Below the pieces are notes generated by a model. The model was not told the origin of the DNA, did not search any database, and saw only the letters and a program-made list of their open reading frames with translations. Of a stretch of DNA of 64,000 bases, positions 25,847 to 33,597 are shown one piece after another; the first letter of the stretch is position 1, and the number at the start of each line of letters is the position of its first letter. The DNA lies in the NCBI GenBank assembly GCA_902500745.1, contig CABVRS010000002.1:1-64000 (forward strand), written 5' to 3'. The DNA is from an uncultured Nitrospira sp. (GTDB lineage Bacteria; Nitrospirota; Nitrospiria; Nitrospirales; Nitrospiraceae). A program made the position numbers and the translations under genes.

Positions 25847-28540
25847 TTACGCCTGTTCAACACTGACCCAGATCTGCTTGAACGACGGAACACCCGTCGT
25901 GGCATCAACCGAAACCATCATCAAGTCTTTCACCGGAGGCTCATTGAAATGTTCAGGGAAAAAACAGGTTCCGGGTGCAATTGATTGATCGGGTTGCACC
26001 GCAAGCTGAAGCGACCCACGATCAGAAATCAAGCGTACTTTCGTACCATCCTGTAATCCAAGACGTTCCATATCTGGTATGTTCATCCGCAACTTCCCCG
26101 TGTTGGGAGCAATGTTGATCAGTCCGGATGCTTGCGCGGACAGTTTCCCGGAATGCATCAATACCTGCCCCATCACCAGTGCAAACGGACGTGTGTGCGT
26201 TCCAGAAGCATAGTTCGTACGATAACGATCCTTGACCTCCGCTCCATAGCCGTTGGACAGATAATGATCGAGCACAGGTTCGAATTTACGCGGTTGACCA
26301 AGATTGTAATACCCGGGAAGAAGTTTCATGATTTCGCTCTGAATATCGTTAGCTGATTGGTAATCCCACTGACAATCCATGGCATTCGCGAGGGCAGTCA
26401 TAATGTGCCAATCAGGCAAGCTTTCCCCGAGGGAATCCATCGCTTGACGAACCCGCAGGACACGTCCTTCGAGGTTTGTAAATGTGCCGTCCTTTTCCGC
26501 GTAGGTACAAGCAGGAAGCACAAAATGCGCCATCTTGGCCGTCTCAGTCAGGAAAGGATCCTGTACGACCAACAGTTCCAGACGTTCCAGTGCAGCCCGT
26601 ACCTCCATTGACGCGGGGAAGGTTGCCAGGGGATTCTCACCCAGCACATACAACGCTTTAATTTGGCCACTCTTACACCTTTTTAATATCTCAACCAGAT
26701 GCGCCCCTGATGTGCCGGACGGAAGCGGTACACCCCACGCCCTGGCAAAACGATCCCGAGCGGCTGAGTCATCAAACCGGACCTGGCCCGGGAGAAACTC
26801 CGGCGCCACACCCATGTCCACGGCCCCTTGCTCGTTCGGCTCCTCCGTCACAGTATTCACACCACATCCCGGTCGCCCAATCTTCCCGGTGATCCACGCA
26901 AGATCCATCAGCTTTAGGACATTCTGATAGCCGTGTGTTCTCCTGACAATTCCTTCGGCACACACAATGACGGACCTCGGCGACGCGGCGAAAATTGTCG
27001 CGATTTCTTTGAATGCCTCCACCGCAAGTCCTGTCTCAACAGACACCTGTTCAAATGATAGGTCCTCAACCGCACTCTTGAGCGCGGAAAACGCGCTGGG
27101 ATGTTTGCCGACTGCGTCTTCATCCACCAAGTCATAGACAATGGCCGCCTTCACCAAGCCATCAATCACCATTCCCTCGGTCCCGGGCCTGATCAAGAAA
27201 GGATGCGATGCCAGCTTGGCCATATTCGTGATGGCGCTGTCGAGCGTGACCACTTGAGCCTTATAGACCCGTATCGCCTCTTTAATTCGGACGGCGGTCA
27301 GCGGGTTCGTTTCTGTAATATTGGAACCGATGACAATGATGGCCTTCGCCTTCGTCAAATCTTCCCAATCGTTGGACGTTCTTCCCAATCCGATAGCATG
27401 CTGAGAGGCAAGCACAAAGTTCATATGCCCATAGCGCGCGCTGCTGTCGAGCTGGTTGGTACCGAATCCAGTACGCATCAACTTTTGGAACACATAGAGC
27501 TCTTCATTTGTGCAGCGCGCCGTTGCCAGGCCGGCAATGGCATCGCCACCATGCTCACGCTTGATCTGAGCGAAACGGTCCGCGACCATATGCATCGTGT
27601 CCAACCACGGCTTTTCGACCAACCGACCGCTCTCACGAACCAATGGCTGAACCAGCCTGTGCTGACTGTCCAAATACTCGAACCCAAAACGCCCTCGGAC
27701 GCACAGTCCCCCATGACCTTTCGCAGTTTCGGAACGATCCCCCCATTTATTCTTCCACGACAACGGGGACGTGACACGGATCACCTCCGCATCCTTCGTC
27801 TCCAGATACATTTGACACCCATCCCCGCAGTAGTTGCAGGTGGTCGTGGTTTTCTTCATCTGCCAAGGTTTGTAGAGGTACTTGGAGAACTTGTTCGTGA
27901 TGGCACCCACAGGACAGACTGCTAAACAGTCTCCACAGAATTCGCAATCGAGGGCCAGGTCGCCTTTGGGGACCACCTGATTGAACCCACCCTTCTTCAT
28001 GAACTGCAAGGCGTCGATCATCAAGACATCCTTGCAGACATTGATGCATTCTGCGCATGCAATACAACGATTCATGTTGAAATCGAGGACCGGACTACGC
28101 GTGTCTTCTGGGATGAATTTCTGCTTGGCATTGGCCAGGTTTGTCACGCCATGCTGGAAGGCCATGTCTTGCAACTCGCAGTGCCCATCTGCATCGCACA
28201 CCGGGCAGTCGAGGGGATGCACAGACAAATGTTTTTCGACGGCCTTCTTGCGGGCAAGAAACAGATCTTCCCCCTCGGTTCGAATGACCATTCCCGCCGC
28301 CGCCTTAGCTGTACAGGAACGCACAGGGGCTTTTTTCCCTTCTTGCATCACCAGACACATCCCGCAGGAGCCGAACGGGTCGAACGTGTAGTGGTAACAC
28401 ATCGCCGGAATGATTTTGCCCGTCACTGAGATGACGTCATACAAGGACACGCCGTCTTTTGCCGTGACCGATTTCCCGTCGATGCTCAACTCGATCGATG
28501 CGGCTTCAACGTCAGGATTTGTTGCTGGCTTAAGTCCCAT
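25847..28540 (-). CDS. nuoG: NADH-quinone oxidoreductase subunit G
   Basis: An 897-residue iron-sulphur protein of the molybdopterin-oxidoreductase fold. From the N-terminus come a [2Fe-2S] domain (CYHYTFDPFGSCGMC), the His-Cys3 cluster region (HPLDCPVCDADGHCELQD), two [4Fe-4S] motifs (CIACAECINVC and CEFCGDCLAVCP), the Mo-bis-MGD Fe4S4 motif CNYCGDGCQMY, then the large MopB domain. It has the full electron path but is encoded here without the NADH-oxidising NuoE and NuoF. It follows nuoD with an 86-base gap. Confidence 0.95.
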   Translation of the reverse strand: MGLKPATNPDVEAASIELSIDGKSVTAKDGVSLYDVISVTGKIIPAMCYHYTFDPFGSCGMCLVMQEGKKAPVRSCTAKAAAGMVIRTEGEDLFLARKKAVEKHLSVHPLDCPVCDADGHCELQDMAFQHGVTNLANAKQKFIPEDTRSPVLDFNMNRCIACAECINVCKDVLMIDALQFMKKGGFNQVVPKGDLALDCEFCGDCLAVCPVGAITNKFSKYLYKPWQMKKTTTTCNYCGDGCQMYLETKDAEVIRVTSPLSWKNKWGDRSETAKGHGGLCVRGRFGFEYLDSQHRLVQPLVRESGRLVEKPWLDTMHMVADRFAQIKREHGGDAIAGLATARCTNEELYVFQKLMRTGFGTNQLDSSARYGHMNFVLASQHAIGLGRTSNDWEDLTKAKAIIVIGSNITETNPLTAVRIKEAIRVYKAQVVTLDSAITNMAKLASHPFLIRPGTEGMVIDGLVKAAIVYDLVDEDAVGKHPSAFSALKSAVEDLSFEQVSVETGLAVEAFKEIATIFAASPRSVIVCAEGIVRRTHGYQNVLKLMDLAWITGKIGRPGCGVNTVTEEPNEQGAVDMGVAPEFLPGQVRFDDSAARDRFARAWGVPLPSGTSGAHLVEILKRCKSGQIKALYVLGENPLATFPASMEVRAALERLELLVVQDPFLTETAKMAHFVLPACTYAEKDGTFTNLEGRVLRVRQAMDSLGESLPDWHIMTALANAMDCQWDYQSANDIQSEIMKLLPGYYNLGQPRKFEPVLDHYLSNGYGAEVKDRYRTNYASGTHTRPFALVMGQVLMHSGKLSAQASGLINIAPNTGKLRMNIPDMERLGLQDGTKVRLISDRGSLQLAVQPDQSIAPGTCFFPEHFNEPPVKDLMMVSVDATTGVPSFKQIWVSVEQA

Positions 28541-28626
28541 GCTTTAGCACCAGAATTGACTGTCCTTATCCTTTACCTACAACAACGAAACGCTCGGCGA
28601 CCGCTTGCCCGTTCATCACAATGTAT

Positions 28627-29874
28627 TTATCGATCGCATTCCCCCATCACAATATCGTACGTACCGAAAATGGTACAGGCATCCGAGATCATATAACCAC
28701 GGGCCATATGGTCGAAGGCGCCCATATGCACGAATGATGGGGCGCGAATCTTCAACCGATAGGGCTTCCCACCCCCCGTACTGACGATATAAAAGCCCAG
28801 CTCGCCCTTGTGCGCCTCCGTGCCGCAATAGATTTCTCCAGGTGGAGCATCAAACCCCTGCGAAAAGAGCTTGAATTGTTGGATCATCGCTTCTAAATTG
28901 GTGAAGACTCGCTCTTTCGGCGGCAGCGTCACACTCGGAGCATCCGCCATAATGGGCCCTTCCTGCATCTGCTCCAAACATTGTCGAATGATTTTAACGC
29001 TTTCGTAGAGCTCCATCACTCGGATCCAATAACGGTCGTAGGTATCGCCGTTTTTCCCGACCGGCACACTGAACTCACACTTTGGATACGCGCTGTAGGG
29101 TTCGTACTTGCGCAAATCGTAGTCCACACCTGATCCGCGGAGAACCGGTCCGCTCAGCCCAAAACTGACAGCATCTTCGGCAGAAATGACGGCGACCCCC
29201 TTGGTACGTCCGAGCCAAATACGGTTTTTCTCGAGAAATACCTGGTACTCGTCGATCTTCGGTGGGAAGTAGTCAAGAAACTGTTTGAGCTTATCGATCA
29301 AATCCGGCGTCAAGTCCCGCTCAACCCCACCGATTCGATACCAGCTCGTTGTAAGACGTGCTCCGCACAGTTCATCGAACCAATCGAGCAAGATCTCTCG
29401 ATCTCGAAAACAATAGAAAAAGACGGTCATGGCCCCGATGTCCAGTGCCTGAGCACTAAGCCAAAACTGGTGCCCGATAATACGCTGAACTTCTGCTACG
29501 ATGGTCCGTAAATACTCCGCCCGTTCCGGAACCTGCAGGTTCAACAGCTTCTCAACCGCACGACAGTAGGCAAAGTTGTTGTACATCGCGCAGACATAGT
29601 CCAACCGATCCGTATGGGGAATGAATTGATGGTACGTCCCATCTTCCGCAAGCTTTTCGACTCCACGATGGAGATAGCCCATCACCGGCGTGGACTTCAC
29701 CAACCGCTCCCCTTCTAATTCTAGAATAACCTTGAGCACACCGTGGGTGCTGGGATGCTGAGGCCCCATGTTGAGCAAGAGCTCCTCGGTTCGGAGCGTC
29801 GGGAGCGTCTCGCTTTCCGGATGCTCTGGATCAATCTTATAGACAGTGGTTCTTTGGTCTTCGAATGCCATCAC
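28627..29874 (-). CDS. nuoD: NADH-quinone oxidoreductase subunit D (49 kDa)
   Basis: A 415-residue subunit that forms the quinone pocket with NuoB. Features: LLNMGPQHPSTHGVLKVILE, GYLHRGVEKLAE, the Tyr/His quinone-site region, SWYRIGGVERDL and a conserved C-terminus ending TYDIVMGECDR. It is separate from NuoC, not fused as in E. coli. It lies 12 bases after nuoC. Confidence 0.96.
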   Translation of the reverse strand: MMAFEDQRTTVYKIDPEHPESETLPTLRTEELLLNMGPQHPSTHGVLKVILELEGERLVKSTPVMGYLHRGVEKLAEDGTYHQFIPHTDRLDYVCAMYNNFAYCRAVEKLLNLQVPERAEYLRTIVAEVQRIIGHQFWLSAQALDIGAMTVFFYCFRDREILLDWFDELCGARLTTSWYRIGGVERDLTPDLIDKLKQFLDYFPPKIDEYQVFLEKNRIWLGRTKGVAVISAEDAVSFGLSGPVLRGSGVDYDLRKYEPYSAYPKCEFSVPVGKNGDTYDRYWIRVMELYESVKIIRQCLEQMQEGPIMADAPSVTLPPKERVFTNLEAMIQQFKLFSQGFDAPPGEIYCGTEAHKGELGFYIVSTGGGKPYRLKIRAPSFVHMGAFDHMARGYMISDACTIFGTYDIVMGECDR

Positions 29875-29886
29875 GATTTCCGAATT

Positions 29887-30384
29887 CTAACGCGGTGCCT
29901 CATCCAGAAACTCAAATGTGTCTCGCCAGCCTTTGCCTCGCAATGGAAAATCCTTTCGAAGAGGATACCCTTCTGTGTAATCATCCGGCATGAGAATTCG
30001 ACGAAGATCCGGATGATTCCTGAACCGGATGCCCATCATGTCGTACACTTCGCGCTCCATGAAGTCTGCACCTCTCCAAAGATCCGTCAAGGAGTCCACC
30101 ACACAATCCGACTCAGGCACTCGCGTTTTGAGCCTGATCCGCTGCCGCTTTCGAATGGAGTAGAACTCCCACACCACTTCAAATCGTTCCTCATCATCTG
30201 GCCAATCCACGGAACTCACGTGGACAATATAGTCAAAATCCATCCATGGATCGTCGCGCAGGAATTGCGCCACCTCGTGAAGCGTGTTCCGCGAAACCGT
30301 CACGGCCACATCACCTCGCCACTCCGTCAAGCCGATAACTCCGGCTGAAAACGTCTGCTGAATACGGTCAAGCAATGGATGCAT
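29887..30384 (-). CDS. nuoC: NADH-quinone oxidoreductase subunit C (30 kDa)
   Basis: A 165-residue hydrophilic subunit with the family signature ERLVYDMMGIRF-like EREVYDMMGIRFRNHPDLRR and a closing DDYTEGYPLRKDFPLRG. It packs against NuoD and NuoI in the quinone-proximal arm. It sits six bases after nuoB. Confidence 0.95.
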   Translation of the reverse strand: MHPLLDRIQQTFSAGVIGLTEWRGDVAVTVSRNTLHEVAQFLRDDPWMDFDYIVHVSSVDWPDDEERFEVVWEFYSIRKRQRIRLKTRVPESDCVVDSLTDLWRGADFMEREVYDMMGIRFRNHPDLRRILMPDDYTEGYPLRKDFPLRGKGWRDTFEFLDEAPR

Positions 30385-30390
30385 GCGACG

Positions 30391-30918
30391 TCAGACTTTC
30401 AAATTGGCTTTGATCTGATCAGGCTGAGTCACAAACACGCGCTTTTGCATGATGCGCTCTTGCAGCTTCAAGATGCCGTCCAAGAGAGCCTCCGGAGTCG
30501 GAGGGCAGCCTGGCACATAAATATCAACCGGAATAAATCGGTCCACCCCCTGCACGACAGGGTAGCTGTCGTAGATATTCCCCGACGTGGCACAAGAACC
30601 CATCGCAATCACATATTTGGGCTCAGGCATCTGATCATAGATTTTCCTAATCACAGGAGCCATCCGACGACACACCGTACCGGCCACAATCATCAAATCA
30701 GACTGCCGCGGTGAGCCACGAAATACTCCCGCTCCGAACCGGTCCATGTCGTATCGTGAAGAGACGGCAGCCATCATCTCAATGGCACAACAGGCTAGCC
30801 CGAATGTCATAGGCCAGAGGGAACCCTTTCTTGCCCAGTTCACGGCCTTTTCCAGGGATCCTGTGATGACGTCCGGAACACCGTCTTTTTCATGTCGGCC
30901 CAGCTGAATCAGCCCCAT
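30391..30918 (-). CDS. nuoB: NADH-quinone oxidoreductase subunit B
   Basis: A 175-residue subunit that binds the terminal [4Fe-4S] cluster N2. Adjacent cysteines are in [12 protein letters not shown], with further ligands in GTVCRRMAP and [15 protein letters not shown]. The start ATG 30918 ([10 protein letters not shown]) is chosen because it follows the nuoA stop by seven bases and has GAGG upstream; a longer reading to 30978 would run into nuoA. Confidence 0.95.
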   Translation of the reverse strand: MGLIQLGRHEKDGVPDVITGSLEKAVNWARKGSLWPMTFGLACCAIEMMAAVSSRYDMDRFGAGVFRGSPRQSDLMIVAGTVCRRMAPVIRKIYDQMPEPKYVIAMGSCATSGNIYDSYPVVQGVDRFIPVDIYVPGCPPTPEALLDGILKLQERIMQKRVFVTQPDQIKANLKV

Positions 30919-30925
30919 GTAGTCC

Positions 30926-31309
30926 TCAATCCCACTCCAGCGCGCCTTTTCGCCAAGCATACACGTACGCCACGACAAAGAGTCCGATAAAAATCATCAT
31001 CTCGACCAGCCCAATGACCCCGATCTGCTTGAAGACAACCGCCCACGGATAGAGAAAGATGACCTCAATATCAAAAATGACGAACAGCATTGCAAAAATG
31101 TAATACCTAACAGGGAATGGCATACGTGCATCGGAAAATGGTTCGGATCCACATTCATAAGTCGTTAACTTTTCAGGCTCTGGGTATCGAGGTTGAACAA
31201 AATGGCTGACGAGCAACGTGACTACTCCAAAAGCCAAGGTCACAAAAATAAAGAGAAGAATTGGGAAGAACTTCGTCAAATACGCAAGAAGAATTTCAGC
31301 TCCGTCCAT
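30926..31309 (-). CDS. nuoA: NADH-quinone oxidoreductase subunit A
   Basis: A 127-residue membrane subunit with three helices and the family motif [20 protein letters not shown] in the first loop, then [13 protein letters not shown]. It is the first gene of the operon nuoABCDGIJKLMMN reading leftwards. The promoter should lie in 31310-31435; I could not fix its boxes with confidence. Confidence 0.96.
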   Translation of the reverse strand: MDGAEILLAYLTKFFPILLFIFVTLAFGVVTLLVSHFVQPRYPEPEKLTTYECGSEPFSDARMPFPVRYYIFAMLFVIFDIEVIFLYPWAVVFKQIGVIGLVEMMIFIGLFVVAYVYAWRKGALEWD

Positions 31310-31435
31310 CCTGGCTTTCTCTCACAAGGCATTGACCTGGAAAGGGTATTCCACACCCAATGCAGAGAATCTTAGTGCCCAACTCTCAGGGATAGCAAGA
31401 GAACAAAGGACCTAATCGCGGTCGACCCGAAAGCC

Positions 31436-31708
31436 CTAGCGATGAAGGACCGTGAGTGGCGTTGTGGTTGATGATGTGACTGATGGATGGGTAGTCGTCT
31501 CTTTGGCAGAGTCAGGCATCTGATGCGCAGTTGCATTCGATGTAGGAATCGACTCGTGACGCTCGGTCTTGGATGGGCATAACCCATCCCATTCGATTTG
31601 TAGAGGAGAAAAGACCTTAATCTTTCGACGCCGGTGGATCTGTGTTTCGATTCTCTCCTTCAGACTGAACTTCTTAGAGAGTTCCTCTGATTTTTCGTAA
31701 CTATTCAT
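31436..31708 (-). CDS. Possible small hypothetical protein
   Basis: A 90-codon frame with a charged, basic N-terminal half (LKERIETQIHRRRKIKVF) and a Thr/Ser-rich tail. No recognised domain. No good SD stands before ATG 31708. It fills part of the 575-base gap between nuoA and the ompA-family gene, so it may be real, but it could equally be chance. The rest of that gap holds the nuo leader to the left and the ompA-family promoter to the right. Confidence 0.3.
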   Translation of the reverse strand: MNSYEKSEELSKKFSLKERIETQIHRRRKIKVFSPLQIEWDGLCPSKTERHESIPTSNATAHQMPDSAKETTTHPSVTSSTTTPLTVLHR

Positions 31709-31822
31709 GGTTTCATCGCTCAGCCAATATCGTCATGTAGAGGGAGCCCGAGACCCGTATGGACCTCAAGCTAGCACTCAGAGGGCGCGTCGGTCAAATG
31801 CGTATCAAACAAGCTCAAATTC

Positions 31823-31850
31823 TTGACAATACAGCGACTTTTGCTATGGT
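31823..31850 (+). promoter_or_regulatory. Promoter of the OmpA-family gene
   Basis: TTGACA (31823-31828), a 16-base spacer and TATGGT (31845-31850) form a good sigma-70-type promoter. Transcription would start near 31857, shortly before the SD at 31871 and the ATG at 31885. This supports the shorter start for the gene. Confidence 0.55.
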
Positions 31851-31884
31851 TTTGCAAGAGACTCTAGCCCAAAAGGAACAACCT

Positions 31885-33468
31885 ATGAAAACCTTGGCAT
31901 GCCTTGTCTTGATCCTATCCATGAATATCGGCGTCTTACTCGATGGGGTACAAGCCCAGGTATTAGACTTCGATTCCGTTCGGTTAGGAGACCGAGCGCT
32001 TGCGTTCGCCAGTGGGTCCATCCAGAAAAGCTCCCCAATCGATGGGACCGTGAACTTGGTAACCGGTGATAATCAGTCCACGGGCAATCGAATGCTTTTG
32101 GGTAAGGGAGATTCTCTCTATCTCAAGCTCAACGCCTCGACAGACGTGGCGGTTGGAGATCTTTTTACCGTGTATCGACGAGTCCGGAAAGTGTTTCACC
32201 CAGTGACTCAGGAATATCTCGGCTTCGTTGTGAATCGAGCAGCAGTTGTGAAGGTAACGGCCGCTCATCATACCCTCACCACAGCAGAGGCTGTTATCAG
32301 CTATGGGCCAATATCACCTGGTGACCCAGTGGCGCGGTTTGTTGCTCCAACTCCGGACGCCGGGCCAAACCCCGTTGAGAATGTTTCCGACCTTGAAGGC
32401 ATGATTATTGAGCTCCAGGCTGACCGATCAATGACACTGGTTGCCCAATCTAATATTGTGTACCTGGATCGAGGGAGAGAGGATGGACTGAAGTCCGGCG
32501 ATCTTCTGGATATCCATCGTCACAGCGCAGGGCTTCCCCCTCGAAAGATCGGACAACTCCAAGTATTGAAGACTGAACCACGCACAGGCGTTGCCAAAGT
32601 CCTTAAAGCTAACACACGGGTTATGAAAGGAGATCGGTTCAAGCTCGTTGCATCTGCTGCTCTCGTGCTGCAGCCCCTAGCAGCACACGAGGAATCTACC
32701 GCAGCGGAGGTTGTTCAGCAGACCAATCACGTGGTTCCAGCCGATCTGGTCGCCAGCAAGCTGAATGTACAGGATGACTCTGGACAAAGCCGCCTCAACC
32801 TTGGTGAGATCGGCAAATTCTTGCGCTATGACTCAGGAGATGCGGCCATTAAACCTGAAAACTACACAGTGCTGGATCAATTGATTGAATACCTGCGCAC
32901 CAGTAGCGACACAAGGCTGATCCGAATCGAAGGTCATACGGACAATGTGGAGATCGGCCCTTCTCTCAAGTCGCGGTATGCCAACAACTTAGAATTGTCT
33001 AAAGTGCGCGCGAATGGCGTCCTTCGGTATCTTCTGGAGAAGGGTGGGGTAGAACCATCCCGTCTCAGCGTCGAGGGACTCGGAGACACCAAGCCAGCCG
33101 CCACGAATTCCATTGAGGAAGGCCGCCAGAAAAATCGACGGGTTGAAATTGTTCTGTACAATCCCAACCACGATACCTCGGCACCTAAACCAGAAGCTGA
33201 GACTCAAGCGCAATCGACGGGTGGCAACCTTTCCACTCTGAATGCGCGCGATAACAGCGACTCCCAGACTCCCGCGAACGCTGCTTTCTCCGATTCAACT
33301 GACTCTCCTCGTCGCGGAACCCTGTCGGTAGGCGATTCCCCACAGACGTCTGGAAGTGGTGATGGCACAAGCGCTGTAAATGGCGCTGACCCGAGCGGCG
33401 CAACGTCGACAGACACGAATAAACAAGATCTGCCTCAACAACCAGCTGCGGGAACACCAACGGATTAA
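31885..33468 (+). CDS. OmpA-family outer-membrane/peptidoglycan-binding protein
   Basis: A 527-residue exported protein. The signal peptide spans about residues 1-23 (ends GVQAQ). Residues about 50-280 hold two beta-rich repeats of SH3- or LysM-like look, each with a 'GDLFTVYR' / 'GDLLDIHR' type strand, as in FlgT-like proteins. The OmpA C-terminal domain (about 325-430) carries IRIEGHTDNVEIG, LSKVRANGVLRYLL, GLGDTKPAATN and QKNRRVEIVL, which bind peptidoglycan diaminopimelate. A Ser/Thr/Pro/Gly-rich tail of about 95 residues follows, probably disordered. ATG 31885 has AAAAGGAA at 31871-31878 and a promoter at 31823; an upstream ATG at 31759 would put the promoter inside the gene. Confidence 0.82.
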   Translation: MKTLACLVLILSMNIGVLLDGVQAQVLDFDSVRLGDRALAFASGSIQKSSPIDGTVNLVTGDNQSTGNRMLLGKGDSLYLKLNASTDVAVGDLFTVYRRVRKVFHPVTQEYLGFVVNRAAVVKVTAAHHTLTTAEAVISYGPISPGDPVARFVAPTPDAGPNPVENVSDLEGMIIELQADRSMTLVAQSNIVYLDRGREDGLKSGDLLDIHRHSAGLPPRKIGQLQVLKTEPRTGVAKVLKANTRVMKGDRFKLVASAALVLQPLAAHEESTAAEVVQQTNHVVPADLVASKLNVQDDSGQSRLNLGEIGKFLRYDSGDAAIKPENYTVLDQLIEYLRTSSDTRLIRIEGHTDNVEIGPSLKSRYANNLELSKVRANGVLRYLLEKGGVEPSRLSVEGLGDTKPAATNSIEEGRQKNRRVEIVLYNPNHDTSAPKPEAETQAQSTGGNLSTLNARDNSDSQTPANAAFSDSTDSPRRGTLSVGDSPQTSGSGDGTSAVNGADPSGATSTDTNKQDLPQQPAAGTPTD

Positions 33469-33478
33469 CCTCGACACT

Positions 33479-33512
33479 ATCCAGGGGTTCAGCAAACGCT
33501 GAGCCCCTGGAT
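33479..33512 (+). terminator. Strong hairpin after the OmpA-family gene
   Basis: ATCCAGGGGTTCAGC (33479-33493) pairs with GCTGAGCCCCTGGAT (33498-33512), a 15-bp stem with one G-T pair and an AAAC loop, ten bases after the stop. No T-tract follows (TGCCCAGG), so it is either an inefficient intrinsic terminator or an mRNA 3'-end protector. Confidence 0.6.
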
Positions 33513-33597
33513 TGCCCAGGTCCATCGACCGACTCTCTTACCCAAGCATACGGGCAAACCCGGTATTCTTCGTGTTTCTCCACTGATAGAATACGGA

